From an uncultured Litoreibacter sp. (GTDB lineage Bacteria; Pseudomonadota; Alphaproteobacteria; Rhodobacterales; Rhodobacteraceae): a stretch of 64,000 bases of DNA. Position numbers and translations under genes: made by a program. Location of the stretch: the NCBI GenBank assembly GCA_947494645.1, contig CANLVO010000002.1, forward strand, positions 62,001 through 126,000. Direction: 5' to 3'. Each line of letters starts with the position of its first letter. Positions within the stretch are counted from its first letter, which is position 1. Under the pieces are notes generated by a model. It made no database searches. It was not told the DNA's origin and saw nothing but the letters and a program-made list of their open reading frames with translations. Below are positions 28,624 to 38,502 of this stretch, one piece after another.

Positions 28624-29742
28624 ATGATCATTGGATGCCCAAAAGAAATCAAACCGCAGGAATTCCGCGTCGGGATGACCCCAAATGCCGCCAGAGAGGC
28701 CGTAGCCCACGGCCATCAGGTGGTGATTGAGACGCAGGCCGGCACAGGTGCAGGGTTCACGGATGAGGACTATGTTGCTGCCGGGGCCGAGATGTTGGGC
28801 AACGCGTCGGATGTGTTCGAGAAAGCCGAGATGATCGTTAAGGTAAAAGAGCCCCAGCCCATTGAACGCAAGATGCTGCGTGAAGGCCAGTTGCTCTTTA
28901 CCTACCTTCATCTCGCGCCCGATCCCGAGCAGACCAAGGACCTCTTGGCGTCCGGTTGCACGGCGATTGCCTATGAAACCGTTACTGACCGAAATGGTGG
29001 CTTGCCTTTGCTTGCCCCCATGTCAGAAGTCGCGGGTCGATTGGCCCCTCAAGTCGGCGCGTGGACCTTGCAAAAAGCCAATGGCGGGCGCGGCGTATTG
29101 ATGGGCGGGGTACCGGGCGTCGGCCCTGCCCGCGTGATGGTCATCGGCGGCGGGGTCGTCGGCACCCATGCGGCCCGCATCGCTGCGGGCATGGGCGCGG
29201 ATGTGACCGTACTTGATCGCTCTCTGCCAAGGATGCGCTATCTCGACGATGTGTTCGGGACGCAGTTCAAGACGCAATACGCCTCTGCCGGGAACATTGC
29301 AGAGCTGGCAGAACAGGCCGATATGGTGGTCGGCGCGGTGCTGATCCCGGGGGCCGAGGCGCCCAAGCTGATTTCCCGTGCGCAGCTTTCAAGCATGAAG
29401 CCCGGCGCGGCGCTCGTCGATGTAGCAATTGACCAAGGCGGTTGCTTCGAGACGTCAAAAGCCACCACCCATAAGGACCCTATCTACGAGGTCGACGGTG
29501 TCATGCATTACTGCGTGGCCAATATGCCGGGTGCGGTGGCCCGCACCTCGACCATCGCATTGGGCAACGCGACCATGCCCTTCATGCTCGCCTTGGCCGA
29601 TAAGGGCTGGCGTCAGGCTTGCGAAGATGATGAGCACCTCTTGGCGGGGCTGAACGTTCATGCAGGTCAGCTGACTTACTATGCCGTGGGCAAGGCGCTT
29701 GGCATTGACGTGATCTCCCCTCAGCTGGCGCTCAAGTCATGA
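28624..29742 (+). CDS. ald: Alanine dehydrogenase
   Basis: A 372-residue NAD-dependent enzyme that reversibly deaminates L-alanine to pyruvate. The N-terminal signature [20 protein letters not shown] includes a substrate Lys/Arg region; the NAD site is [24 protein letters not shown] (about residues 169-192). The catalytic His is in TYLHLAPD. Start at [10 protein letters not shown], supported by CGGAGGAGG nine bases upstream; the ORF-track start six codons earlier overlaps that ribosome-binding site. Regulated probably by the adjacent Lrp-type protein. Confidence 0.97.
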   Translation: MIIGCPKEIKPQEFRVGMTPNAAREAVAHGHQVVIETQAGTGAGFTDEDYVAAGAEMLGNASDVFEKAEMIVKVKEPQPIERKMLREGQLLFTYLHLAPDPEQTKDLLASGCTAIAYETVTDRNGGLPLLAPMSEVAGRLAPQVGAWTLQKANGGRGVLMGGVPGVGPARVMVIGGGVVGTHAARIAAGMGADVTVLDRSLPRMRYLDDVFGTQFKTQYASAGNIAELAEQADMVVGAVLIPGAEAPKLISRAQLSSMKPGAALVDVAIDQGGCFETSKATTHKDPIYEVDGVMHYCVANMPGAVARTSTIALGNATMPFMLALADKGWRQACEDDEHLLAGLNVHAGQLTYYAVGKALGIDVISPQLALKS

Positions 29743-29809
29743 TTTGACCCCGCCCAAAGCACGGCCCTAGCATGAAGGCATTCATTCATTTCTTTTCGAG
29801 GATGCCGTT

Positions 29810-30847
29810 ATGTCTGAGCATTACATTGCCTTTTGGAACTTGGAAAACCTGTTCGCGCCGGAGGACTACGCCGACCGCATCGACTGGGTCCGCGCGCAAA
29901 CCGCGTCCGATCTTGCAGGGTGGTCGCAGGCCCTTTACGACCGCAAACGCGCCCAGCTGGCGAAGGTCATTGCGGCCATGAATGTGGGTGCGGGGCCCGC
30001 CATTTTAGGGGTCTGCGAGGTTGAGGACGAGAAGGTACTCAACGACCTGATCGCCACGATTGCCCCGCTTTTGCCTGCCCGCGATTACAAGGCGGTCTTT
30101 GCCACGGCTGATCTCAGCTTTCGTGGCATCGACACGGCGTTCATTTTCGATGCCAACGCTTTCACAGTCGACAGCGCCCTTGTCTTCAACCACTTCGTCA
30201 TGCGCCGCACCGGCACGCGGGACATTCTGCAGGCCACCTTTATCTCCAAGACGTCAAATGCACCGCTGGTTGTCATGGCCAACCACTGGCCGTCGCGCTC
30301 TGGCGGCGGGGCGGCGGCCTCTGCAGGCTTCCGCGCGACGGCGGGGGAGACGCTGTCTTACTGGCACAAACGCGCACGTGAAGAGGCCCAGACCCTCGAC
30401 CGCACCCCTATTCTGGCGATGGGGGATTTCAACGATGATCCGTGGGACGCCAGCCTAACGTTCAACGCCATTGCCACCCGCGAACGCGGCGACGTTGAAC
30501 GCGGCAAGAGCGAAAAATTCTACAATTTCGCGTGGGAGTTTCTGCAAAACGAGGTGGAAGACCACCGAGGCAACATGCGCACTCTCGACGGCACGCTCTA
30601 TTATAAAAACAACGGCAATCTGTTTGATCAGGTGTTGGCCAACCGCCCGCTCTTGGATGCAGATCCAAGCGGATTCAAGGTGGTCGATGGCAGCGCGGGG
30701 GTGTTCACCCTGCCGGAAATGGTGTCCCACAAGGTCGGCAATGGTCCAATCCGATTTGGCACGCCGAAGGGCAATGTGGCCGATAATATTGACGAGAACG
30801 GCTTCAGCGACCATTTCCCCGTCAAAATCGTGGTGCGGGAAACCTAG
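29810..30847 (+). CDS. Endonuclease/exonuclease/phosphatase-family protein
   Basis: A 345-residue protein of the DNase I-like fold. Motifs in order: IAFWNLENLF (Asn-Glu region), LGVCEVED (metal Glu), MANHWPSR, MGDFNDDPWD (Asp-Asn catalytic pair) and GFSDHFPVKI (terminal Asp-His). No signal peptide, so cytosolic. The family includes nucleases and phosphodiesterases, and the substrate cannot be told. Its stop overlaps the convergent LysR stop by 4 bases. Confidence 0.88.
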   Translation: MSEHYIAFWNLENLFAPEDYADRIDWVRAQTASDLAGWSQALYDRKRAQLAKVIAAMNVGAGPAILGVCEVEDEKVLNDLIATIAPLLPARDYKAVFATADLSFRGIDTAFIFDANAFTVDSALVFNHFVMRRTGTRDILQATFISKTSNAPLVVMANHWPSRSGGGAAASAGFRATAGETLSYWHKRAREEAQTLDRTPILAMGDFNDDPWDASLTFNAIATRERGDVERGKSEKFYNFAWEFLQNEVEDHRGNMRTLDGTLYYKNNGNLFDQVLANRPLLDADPSGFKVVDGSAGVFTLPEMVSHKVGNGPIRFGTPKGNVADNIDENGFSDHFPVKIVVRET

Positions 30848-31719
30848 TCCAGCCGCCCCTCAAAGGCCGGGCGCATCTTACGGATACGGGCGGCTGCGAA
30901 CTCCATGAATGTTGCCACCCGTGGGACCGCCCGCAGGTCGGGATGGGTCAGAACCCAGATCGGCGAATATTCAAATAGATCGACCTTCGGCAGCCGTGCC
31001 AAAGCGGGGTCGCTGTCGCCCAGAAAGCAGGCCATCCGCGTGGCCCCGATCCCAGCCCGCACGGCTCCAATGGCTGCGATCATGTCATCGACCACCAACG
31101 CCACTCTGCGATTTGGCCATGTGGAGGTGATCTGCTTCGGCAGACCCGGCCAATGTGCAAATCTCACCCAGTCAAGCGGCAGGGACGGGTCATTTTCCAA
31201 TCGCGCAATCAGGTCATGGTTGGCATATACAGCGGCTCGCTGGTCCGTCACGCGGACACCCACCAATGTCGGGGACGGCGATCCCCCGATGCGAAATGCG
31301 ACATCTGCCTCCCTTTGCGCGAGGTTGAGCACCTCGTTTGTTGCCACCACATTGATCCTGATTTCAGGATGCACCGCGCGGAACCCGAGCAATATTGGCG
31401 ACAGGACCCGTTCTACCAAGAGCTGCGGTGCGGTTATGGTCAGGGTCCCGCTGAGCGAGCGGTCGCGGGCCGCAATCGCGCGGTTCAACTCGGCACTTGA
31501 ACGCTCCATCTGCTCTGCGGCGCGTGCGGCTTCCAGACCAGCATCGGTTGGCGCGTAGCCGGCCGGCAGACGGTCAAAAAGCCGCGCACCGATTGCGTCT
31601 TCGGCGGCTGCAATGCGCCGCGATACTGTGGCGTGATTAACTTTCAGCACCCGCGCGGCACCGCTCAACCCGCCTTGGCGAACGGTTTCAAGCACGTACT
31701 TCAGATCGTTCCAATACAT
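30844..31719 (-). CDS. LysR-family transcriptional regulator
   Basis: About 291 residues. The N-terminal helix-turn-helix reads ETVRQGGLSGAARVLKVNHATVSRRIAAAE; the rest is a LysR-type effector-binding domain (about residues 90-290). MYWNDLKYVLE is the natural start; an adjacent ATG one codon upstream is equally possible, and the ORF-track start is seven or eight codons longer. Divergent from the DUF1330-type gene, which it might control. The effector is unknown. Confidence 0.9.
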   Translation of the reverse strand: MYWNDLKYVLETVRQGGLSGAARVLKVNHATVSRRIAAAEDAIGARLFDRLPAGYAPTDAGLEAARAAEQMERSSAELNRAIAARDRSLSGTLTITAPQLLVERVLSPILLGFRAVHPEIRINVVATNEVLNLAQREADVAFRIGGSPSPTLVGVRVTDQRAAVYANHDLIARLENDPSLPLDWVRFAHWPGLPKQITSTWPNRRVALVVDDMIAAIGAVRAGIGATRMACFLGDSDPALARLPKVDLFEYSPIWVLTHPDLRAVPRVATFMEFAAARIRKMRPAFEGRLD

Positions 31720-31821
31720 CATAGCCCGTGCAATATTGCACATCCTTAGCGCAGGGTTGAGCGGTTTTCGTGCCTCTGAGAGATGATAAAGTCATCCTCA
31801 ACACTTCAAAGGAGAACTTCT

Positions 31822-32103
31822 ATGACCGCGCATGCTTTCGTTACTCTCACGGTTACCGACCCCGACAAGATGGCCGCTTACCGCGAGGTCGCTGGCCCTG
31901 CCCTGGAAAAATACGGCGCCACGCCGTTGCAGGTCTCGCCTGAGGCAACATGGCTCGATGGCGACGGGGATGCACCGGACGTGGCCGTATTGCTGGCTTT
32001 CCCGGACAGGGAGGCGGCACAGGCCTGGCGCGACGACCCCGAGCTGGCAGAGGTACACCAGCTGCGCAACGATGCTGGCACCTGCCGCATCCTGCTGCTC
32101 TAA
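31822..32103 (+). CDS. DUF1330-family small protein
   Basis: A 93-residue cytosolic protein with a ferredoxin-like (dimeric alpha/beta barrel) pattern: HAFVTLTVTDPDKMAAYREVAGPALEKYGA, then AVLLAFPDREAAQAWRDDPELAEVHQLR. This is the DUF1330 layout, whose function is unknown. AAGGAG lies 8 bases before the chosen ATG. Divergent from the LysR gene. A strong hairpin terminator follows the stop immediately. Confidence 0.85.
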   Translation: MTAHAFVTLTVTDPDKMAAYREVAGPALEKYGATPLQVSPEATWLDGDGDAPDVAVLLAFPDREAAQAWRDDPELAEVHQLRNDAGTCRILLL

Positions 32104-32107
32104 CGAA

Positions 32108-32139
32108 AAAGGCCCGCCGGATTGGGCGGGCCTTTGTTT
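32108..32139. terminator. Bidirectional intrinsic terminator
   Basis: AAAGGCCCGCC and GGCGGGCCTTT form an 11-bp perfect stem with a 6-base loop, followed by TTTGTTT on the plus strand and AAAAA (a U tract on the minus strand) before it. It sits between the convergent DUF1330 and mscL genes and would stop both. Confidence 0.9.
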
Positions 32140-32155
32140 ATTGAGTGCGAGCGAT

Positions 32156-32581
32156 TTAGCTCTTGGCGAGGTTGTCGCGGATCTCGGTCAGCAGATCGAT
32201 CTCGGATGGGCCTGCTGGCGCTTCCTCTTCTGCGGGACCTTCAGCCATCGCTTTCACTTTGTTGACGTAGCGCACCAGCATGAACACCACGAAAGCGATG
32301 ATCAGGAAGTTGATGACGGCCATGACGAACGAACCCCAAGCGAAGACGTTTGCACCTGCTTCGCGAGCAGCCTCTAGGGACGTACCCTCGGCCACTTCAC
32401 CGGCCAGAGTGACGTAGTTATTCGTGAAGTCGACTCCACCCGACACAAGACCGATGATCGGGTTGATCAGATCGGCTACCAACGATGTGACAATCGCTGT
32501 GAAGGCCGCACCAATAATGATACCCACAGCCATATCCATGACATTGCCTTTGGCAATAAAGTCTTTAAATTCGCTCAGCAT
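32156..32581 (-). CDS. mscL: Large-conductance mechanosensitive channel
   Basis: A 141-residue inner-membrane channel that opens under membrane tension to release solutes during hypo-osmotic shock. N-terminal amphipathic helix [24 protein letters not shown]1 with the [16 protein letters not shown] pore motif, periplasmic loop, TM2 ([18 protein letters not shown]), and a C-terminal helical bundle ending in [12 protein letters not shown]. Normal length. Transcribed from its own promoter in the 150-base gap before the GST gene. Confidence 0.97.
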   Translation of the reverse strand: MLSEFKDFIAKGNVMDMAVGIIIGAAFTAIVTSLVADLINPIIGLVSGGVDFTNNYVTLAGEVAEGTSLEAAREAGANVFAWGSFVMAVINFLIIAFVVFMLVRYVNKVKAMAEGPAEEEAPAGPSEIDLLTEIRDNLAKS

Positions 32582-32732
32582 TCCGTAGTCCCTTTCGATT
32601 TCTTTAGCGGCGCCCCTGTTCGCATCAAAAAGCGCATCGCGAAGGTTAATAACAGCTTTTTGAACAATAACATGGATTTTTTTCGTATTGTTTCCCCCTG
32701 CATGAAAACCGACACAGCAAAGGTGTTACCGA

Positions 32733-33431
32733 ATGACCGACCTCTCCGACTTTCCGATCACTGAAAGATGGCCTGCCCAAGACGCCAAAGTGCTGCAGCT
32801 TTACTCCTTCCCCACGCCCAACGGAGTGAAAGTGTCGATCGCGCTCGAAGAGATGGGAATTCCCTATGAAGCCCATAAGGTGACGCTGTCGGATGTGGAC
32901 GTCAAAAGCGCAGCTTTCTTGTCGCTCAACCCGAATAACAAGATCCCGGCCATTATCGATCCCGACGGGCCAGACGGCGCGCCCCTGGGTTTGTTTGAAT
33001 CCGGTGCCATCCTGATCTATCTGGCGGAGAAATCCGGCAAGCTCATGGGCAAGACCGCGTCCGAGAAAGCCATCGTGATCCAGTGGGTCATGTTCCAGAT
33101 GGGCGGGCTTGGGCCAATGCTGGGCCAGCTTGGGTTCTTCTCTAAATTTGCGGGCTCAGAGTGGGAGGATAAACGTCCCCAACAGCGATATATCGCGGAA
33201 GCTAAGCGGCTTTTGGCTGTGCTAGAGGGCCAGCTCGAAGGCAAAGACTGGATCACCGGAGAGTACTCCATCGCCGATATCGCGATTGCGCCTTGGCTCA
33301 GGGCGCTGGATTTCTACGGCACGCAAGACCTTGTCGGCTGGCATGACAACCCCAACCTCGTCGCCTATCTGGAGCGTTTTGTGGCGCGCCCTGCCGTGCA
33401 AAAGGGACTGGTGACCCCGCCGCGTGACTAG
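32733..33431 (+). CDS. Glutathione S-transferase, Nu-class-like
   Basis: A 232-residue cytosolic GST: N-terminal thioredoxin-fold domain (LQLYSFPTPNGVKVSIALEEMGI and the cis-Pro NKIPAIIDPDG) with ESGAILIYLAE for glutathione binding, and C-terminal helical domain with GEYSIADIAIAPWL (N-capping box). The NNKIPAI and N-terminal TPNG segments resemble YghU/YfcG-type disulfide reductases. The substrate is unknown. Confidence 0.9.
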   Translation: MTDLSDFPITERWPAQDAKVLQLYSFPTPNGVKVSIALEEMGIPYEAHKVTLSDVDVKSAAFLSLNPNNKIPAIIDPDGPDGAPLGLFESGAILIYLAEKSGKLMGKTASEKAIVIQWVMFQMGGLGPMLGQLGFFSKFAGSEWEDKRPQQRYIAEAKRLLAVLEGQLEGKDWITGEYSIADIAIAPWLRALDFYGTQDLVGWHDNPNLVAYLERFVARPAVQKGLVTPPRD

Positions 33432-33434
33432 CGT

Positions 33435-33881
33435 CTAGGGCAGTTTGCCAGTCAGCACATAGCGCAAGATATCGGCAACCTTCGCGGGGTCTTCGGTCAC
33501 CGCGAGGGCGGCAGCATCGACCTCTTTCAGAGGGTGCTGATGCTCTGGCCCGTGGACCACGATCAGCGACTTGCCCAAAGCGGCTGCAAAGCCCGCATCA
33601 AAGGCCGCGTTCCACTGCTTGTACTGCTCGCCAAACCGCACCACGACAACATCAGCGTCCTGAATGCCTTTGCGGGTCCGAATAGCGTTTATCATCGCGC
33701 CCTTATGGTCGTGCCAGTATTTCTGATCCTCTGCGCCCAGAATTTCTACGCCGCAATCATCTGATGCGCCGTGATCTGTAACGGGGCTATTGAAGCTGAC
33801 ATCAAGCCCTTTGCTGGCAGCAATGATCTGCTCGCGCCAGTCGGTGTGGATCTCGCCAGAGAGGTAGACGTTCAAGGTCAT
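33435..33881 (-). CDS. YtoQ-family protein
   Basis: A 148-residue protein beginning MTLNVYLSGEIHTDWREQI and containing SPVTDHGASDDCGVEILG and DADVVVVRFGEQYKQWNAAFDAG, the pattern of the YtoQ family. Function is not established. The fold looks like a nucleoside deoxyribosyltransferase-like alpha/beta domain (inference). It starts 21 bases after pheT stops, on the same strand, so it may be read through from pheT. Confidence 0.88.
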   Translation of the reverse strand: MTLNVYLSGEIHTDWREQIIAASKGLDVSFNSPVTDHGASDDCGVEILGAEDQKYWHDHKGAMINAIRTRKGIQDADVVVVRFGEQYKQWNAAFDAGFAAALGKSLIVVHGPEHQHPLKEVDAAALAVTEDPAKVADILRYVLTGKLP

Positions 33882-33902
33882 TGGACCGCTCCTGTTTTTG
33901 CC

Positions 33903-36299
33903 TTAACCGCGCAGCGTACCGCCTGTGGCCTTGGTCACTTTCTCGATGACCTTGGCGGCGAGCGCCTCGATCTCTTCGTCAGTTAGCGTCTTTTCGGTTG
34001 GTTGCAATCGCACGGTGATCGCGAGGGATTTTTTGCCCTCGCCCAATGCGCCGCCGATGAATTCGTCAAAGACACGCACGTCCTCGATCAGCACCTTGTC
34101 CGAGCCAGCCGCCGCTTTGACCAATGTAAGCGCCTCGACATCTGCATCAACGACGAACGCAAAGTCGCGCTCTACGGCCTGTAGATCCTTCAAGTGCAAC
34201 GGCGCGCGGGCAGCGGATTTGGATTTCGGGAAAGGCACCTCAGCAGGCCAGATGGTGAAGCCCATCGCAGGGCCCTTGACGTCCATCGCTTTCAGCACTT
34301 TCGGGTGAATTTCGCCAAACACCGCCAGCACTTTCTTGGGGCCCAGGCACATCATGCCGTGGCGACCCGGGTGCCACCAATCCGCGGCCCCGCGCATAAT
34401 CTGCACCTTCGCAGGTGCGCCCATCGCGGCTAAGGCGGCTTCTGTATCAGCCTTCACGTCATAGATATCGACCGCGCGGCGTTCTCCATGCACGTCTTTC
34501 GGGCCAGTATGGCCCACCAGCAAACCGCTGGCCAAAAGATGCTGCTCGGACGGCTCGCCCCCATGGAAGGCAGGGCCCACCTCAAACAGTGCCATATCCG
34601 CAAATCCACGCGCTTGATTGCGGGCCGCGGCTTGCAGCAGGCCCGGCAGAAGCGCAGGCCGCATATGGCTCATCTCTGAACTGATCGGATTTTCCAGCTT
34701 GGTCGCCTCGCCTGCGCTGCCAAAAAGCGCGGCAGAGGCTGCGTCAATGAACGAATAGGTCACGCATTCATTGTACCCAAGTGCTGCAATGGTGCGGCGA
34801 AGCACTTGTTCGCGCTTTTGCATCGGCGTCAGGATCGGTTTCGGCACACCCGTTTGGGTGCGGGTCAGCGGTTTGCCTTCCAGCTTAGTCAGCGAAGCGA
34901 TCCTCGCGACCTCCTCGACAAGGTCGGCCTCCCCCTGAACATCAGGACGCCAAGACGGCACATGTGCCATGTCGCCCTTCATCTCAAAGCCCAAAGCTTC
35001 CAATGTCGCGTGCTGCGTGGCGGCTGGAATATCCATGCCGACCAGCGATTGCACCCGGTCCGTGTCCAGCTTGTAGGCACGCGAATGGTCCGGCATCTCA
35101 CCTGCCACTACCGGCTCGGAGGCCTCGCCACCTGCGTGGTCAAGGATCATCTTCACAGCATGATCCAAACCAACGGGAGTGAACTCAGGATCCACACCGC
35201 GTTCAAACCGGTATCTCGCGTCAGAGTTGATCTTCAACTTGCGTCCGGTATGCGCGATCTCGATCAGATCCCAAAACGCACTTTCGACGAAGACATTCAC
35301 CGTCTCGTCGGTACACCCAGTGGCCGCACCGCCCATGATACCCGCAATGCTCTCTGGGCCCTCGTCGTCGGCAATCAGCATCATGCCGGAGTGCAGGGCG
35401 TATTCCTTGTCATCCAGAGCGATGAGTTTTTCACCGCCCTTGGCGCGATAGACGCGCAAATTGCCTTTCACCTTGTCAGCGTCAAAGACGTGCAACGGGC
35501 GATTGCGGTCATAGGTGAAGAAATTGGTGACATCGACGAGGAAATTGATCGGACGCAGGCCAATGGCTTTCAACACATCCTGCAGCCATTGCGGCGATGG
35601 GCCGTTTGTCACGCCTTTGATCAGGCGGCCGTAGAAAACCGGGCAACCGTCGTTCGTGTCCGCGTCTATTGAAACGCTGATCGGGCTTTTGAAGCTGCCC
35701 TCGATGGGCTCCACGTTACGGGGCTTTAGTGTCCCCAGACCACGAGCCGCCAGATCGCGCGCAATGCCGCGGACACCCAAGGCGTCGGGTCGGTTGGGCG
35801 TGATCGCGATCTCAATAACCGTGTCGACCTTCGCCGGGTCATGCTCGGCCAGCCAATCCACAAAGCGCTCACCGACGTCACCGGAAGGCAGCTCAATGAT
35901 ACCGTCGTGCTCGTCAGACAGCTCCATCTCCCGCTCAGAGCACATCATCCCATAGCTTTCCACGCCACGAATTTTGCCGACACCAATGGTGGTATCGATC
36001 CCGGGTACATAGACGCCGGGCTTTGCCACGACGACATTGATCCCCTGACGCGCATTCGGTGCGCCGCAGATGATCTGCAGCGGGCCTTCGTCGGTTTCCA
36101 CCTGACAGACACGCAATTTGTCAGCGTCTGGATGCTTCTCGGCAGAGATGACATGGCCGACGGTAAATCCCGCCAGACGCTCGCTGGGATTCTCGATCCC
36201 TTCGACCTCAAGACCAAGGTCTGTCAGGGCGTAAGCAATCTCGTCTACGGAGGCGTCGGTCTCAAGATGATCCTTGAGCCAGGAGAGGGTGAACTTCAT
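33903..36299 (-). CDS. pheT: Phenylalanyl-tRNA synthetase beta subunit
   Basis: A 798-residue subunit of the alpha2-beta2 synthetase. Domain order: N-terminal B1 with an EMAP-II-like tRNA-binding domain (about 40-150, VGHVISAEKHPDADKLRVC), B3/B4 editing domain, B5, the core class II-like domain, and the C-terminal anticodon-binding FDX-ACB domain (residues about 705-797). Full length. It is normally adjacent to pheS; here 1.1 kb with two plus-strand ORFs separates them. Confidence 0.97.
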   Translation of the reverse strand: MKFTLSWLKDHLETDASVDEIAYALTDLGLEVEGIENPSERLAGFTVGHVISAEKHPDADKLRVCQVETDEGPLQIICGAPNARQGINVVVAKPGVYVPGIDTTIGVGKIRGVESYGMMCSEREMELSDEHDGIIELPSGDVGERFVDWLAEHDPAKVDTVIEIAITPNRPDALGVRGIARDLAARGLGTLKPRNVEPIEGSFKSPISVSIDADTNDGCPVFYGRLIKGVTNGPSPQWLQDVLKAIGLRPINFLVDVTNFFTYDRNRPLHVFDADKVKGNLRVYRAKGGEKLIALDDKEYALHSGMMLIADDEGPESIAGIMGGAATGCTDETVNVFVESAFWDLIEIAHTGRKLKINSDARYRFERGVDPEFTPVGLDHAVKMILDHAGGEASEPVVAGEMPDHSRAYKLDTDRVQSLVGMDIPAATQHATLEALGFEMKGDMAHVPSWRPDVQGEADLVEEVARIASLTKLEGKPLTRTQTGVPKPILTPMQKREQVLRRTIAALGYNECVTYSFIDAASAALFGSAGEATKLENPISSEMSHMRPALLPGLLQAAARNQARGFADMALFEVGPAFHGGEPSEQHLLASGLLVGHTGPKDVHGERRAVDIYDVKADTEAALAAMGAPAKVQIMRGAADWWHPGRHGMMCLGPKKVLAVFGEIHPKVLKAMDVKGPAMGFTIWPAEVPFPKSKSAARAPLHLKDLQAVERDFAFVVDADVEALTLVKAAAGSDKVLIEDVRVFDEFIGGALGEGKKSLAITVRLQPTEKTLTDEEIEALAAKVIEKVTKATGGTLRG

Positions 36300-36502
36300 G
36301 GGGTTGCCTTAATTCACAGCGTATCAGGTTTAGCCGGGTTGCTATCCCATCGCGGCAATAAACGAAAGGGGTTGAGGGCCTTAGCGGCACATCAGAATGG
36401 TTACCATTTCGCTCACCATGCCATAATCTCGCCACATTCTGACGGCAAATAAGTCGGAAGTGGGGCGCGTGTTAGTGATTCTGTCTGTTTGAGGCCCAAT
36501 AA

Positions 36503-36694
36503 ATGACTACTTTTGTATTCGACCTCGTGTCTTCGGTTTTCCGCCCCTCTGTAGCGGCATTGGCCATTGCGGCCGCGCTGGCGGTAGTTTCCGTGGACAA
36601 CAACACACTCACCGTAAGCACGAGTGTTGTCGATGTGACCAACCTCAGCTGCAGCGGTTTGTTCAAACCGTTTTGCAACTTTGGCGGGTACTAG
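36503..36694 (+). CDS. Possible small membrane protein (63 aa)
   Basis: MTTFVFDLVSSVFRPSVAALAIAAALAVVSVDNN, with one hydrophobic segment and two Cys near the end (SCSGLFKPFCNF). GAGGCCC lies 7 bases before the ATG. It is on the opposite strand to pheS and pheT, in the gap before the sulfotransferase gene. I do not recognise it. It could be a chance ORF; a minus-strand ORF of similar length covers the same bases. Confidence 0.35.
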   Translation: MTTFVFDLVSSVFRPSVAALAIAAALAVVSVDNNTLTVSTSVVDVTNLSCSGLFKPFCNFGGY

Positions 36695-36746
36695 ATCAGC
36701 CTTCCATCTTCCATTCTATTGATGTCGCGCCCCGGAGTTTCTTCGG

Positions 36747-37475
36747 ATGAGTGATGCGCGCGAGCTTTGTCTTTTGCACATAGGCAAGACTGGCGGCAGC
36801 TATCTCCGCTCTATCCTGCGTCACAACCGAAAACACTGGCAGCGTCCTCTGCAATTGCTGCGCCACCGTGCAACGCTTGAAAACACGCTTGAGAACTTTG
36901 GTGATAGCCGCCAGCTCGCCTTCACCTTTCGCAATCCGACCGAACGTTTCGTCTCTGCCTTTTACTCCCGCCAGCGGCAGGGTCGCCCGACCTACCAATT
37001 CAACTGGAGCGCAGATGAAGCAGTCGCCTTTCTTTGGTTCGACAGCGCGGAACAGTTGGCACTGACTCTAAACTCCGAGAACGAGGCACAAAAATCTGCA
37101 GCCCATTTTGCGTTCAATGCGATTGATCACCTGCAATCAAATCTGGCGTATCATCTGAGCAGCCCGGAAGCTCTGAGGCTCAGCAAAGACCAGATTGTTG
37201 CCTGCGCTGACCTTCGCGATCTGGACGCCGTCTTGCAGGACTTTATGGCCAAGCTCGGCGTGCCCGAATTTGAAATGCCTAAGCATCCGAAACGCCATGC
37301 AGCGCCGGCCCCTCTGCCACCGCTTTCAGCGAGCGCGGAGGCCGCGTTGCCGCGCTACTGGGACCTGGAATACAGAATTTACGACACCGCTTGCGACATC
37401 GCGGCAGAGCTGGGCCTGAGCCGCCCGGTCAGCGACTTAGGCCAGAGGCAAGATCAGGCTGGTCAAGCGCGCTAA
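36747..37475 (+). CDS. Sulfotransferase-family protein
   Basis: A 242-residue protein with the two PAPS-binding motifs of sulfotransferases: 5'-phosphosulfate loop [13 protein letters not shown] at residues about 9-21, and 3'-phosphate motif [17 protein letters not shown] at about 58-74. Acceptor unknown; relatives modify carbohydrates or exopolysaccharide. No signal peptide or membrane segment. The 3' end overlaps pheS by 47 bases in antiparallel orientation, which suggests insertion into an older pheS-pheT arrangement. Confidence 0.82.
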   Translation: MSDARELCLLHIGKTGGSYLRSILRHNRKHWQRPLQLLRHRATLENTLENFGDSRQLAFTFRNPTERFVSAFYSRQRQGRPTYQFNWSADEAVAFLWFDSAEQLALTLNSENEAQKSAAHFAFNAIDHLQSNLAYHLSSPEALRLSKDQIVACADLRDLDAVLQDFMAKLGVPEFEMPKHPKRHAAPAPLPPLSASAEAALPRYWDLEYRIYDTACDIAAELGLSRPVSDLGQRQDQAGQAR

Positions 37476-38502
37476 AGCCGTAATTCCGTAGCCAACGCAG
37501 GTCGCTGTCAAAGAAGGCCCGCAGGTCGGGAATGCCGTATTTCAGCATCGCAATCCGGTCGATACCTACGCCAAAAGCAAAGCCCTGCCACTTGGCCGGG
37601 TCAATACCACCAGCCTCAAGCACTTTTGGGTGCACCATGCCGGAGCCCAAAATCTCCAGCCAGTCGTCGCCTTCGCCCACCTTCAGCTGACCGTCATCCC
37701 AAGAGCAGCGAATATCGACCTCGGCAGACGGCTCGGTGAAGGGGAAATGCGAGGCGCGGAAACGCAACTCCACGTCATCCACTTCGAAGAAAGCCTTCAC
37801 GAACTCTTCAAGCACCCATTTCAGGTTGGCCATCGAGATGTCAGTATCAATCGCCAGCCCCTCAACCTGATGGAACATCGGCGTGTGGGTCTGGTCGTAG
37901 TCCGCACGATAAACGCGGCCGGGGCAGATCACTCGCAGCGGCGCGCCATGCTCCAGCATTGAACGGATTTGCACGGGCGAGGTATGCGTGCGCAGTACAT
38001 GCGGCGGGCGGTTATCGCCTTCTGCGCGGTGCATATAGAACGTGTCCATCTCCCCGCGTGCCGGATGATGGCTCGGAATATTCAGCGCGTCGAAATTATG
38101 CCAGTCGTCTTCAATCTGCGGACCCTCGGCCACGGAGAACCCGAGATCAGCAAAGATAGCCGAGACCTCCTGCGTCACTTGGCTGATCGGGTGAATGCTG
38201 CCAGCCGCGCGGCCACGGCCCGGCAGCGTCACATCCAGCCACTCGGTCTTCAGCCGCTCATTGAGCGCCGCGTCGGCAAGCCCGGCCTTCTTGGCGATCA
38301 GTGCAGAGTTCACCTCATCCTTTAGCGCGTTCAGCGCGGGGCCTGCGACCTGACGCTCCTCCGGCGTCATCTTGCCAAGCCCGCGCATCTGAAGGCTGAT
38401 TTCACCCTTCTTGCCGAGGGCGGCAATGCGGATATCCTCCAACGCCGCCTCGTCTGAGGCACTCGAGATTTGAGCAAGATATTTGGCTTTCAGATCGTCC
38501 AT
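37429..38502 (-). CDS. pheS: Phenylalanyl-tRNA synthetase alpha subunit
   Basis: A 357-residue class II synthetase subunit. N-terminal coiled-coil tRNA-binding arm (about 1-90), then the catalytic core. Motif 2 is around [13 protein letters not shown] and [11 protein letters not shown]; motif 3 is [18 protein letters not shown]. Ends [27 protein letters not shown]. Its 3' 47 bases are shared with the antiparallel sulfotransferase gene, so its last residues are slightly unusual in context but intact. Confidence 0.97.
   Translation of the reverse strand: MDDLKAKYLAQISSASDEAALEDIRIAALGKKGEISLQMRGLGKMTPEERQVAGPALNALKDEVNSALIAKKAGLADAALNERLKTEWLDVTLPGRGRAAGSIHPISQVTQEVSAIFADLGFSVAEGPQIEDDWHNFDALNIPSHHPARGEMDTFYMHRAEGDNRPPHVLRTHTSPVQIRSMLEHGAPLRVICPGRVYRADYDQTHTPMFHQVEGLAIDTDISMANLKWVLEEFVKAFFEVDDVELRFRASHFPFTEPSAEVDIRCSWDDGQLKVGEGDDWLEILGSGMVHPKVLEAGGIDPAKWQGFAFGVGIDRIAMLKYGIPDLRAFFDSDLRWLRNYGFSALDQPDLASGLSR

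Noticed and set aside
34806-35672. 288-residue plus-strand ORF opposite pheT
   Set aside because: Antisense to a full-length PheT; no motifs; typical GC-rich shadow frame.
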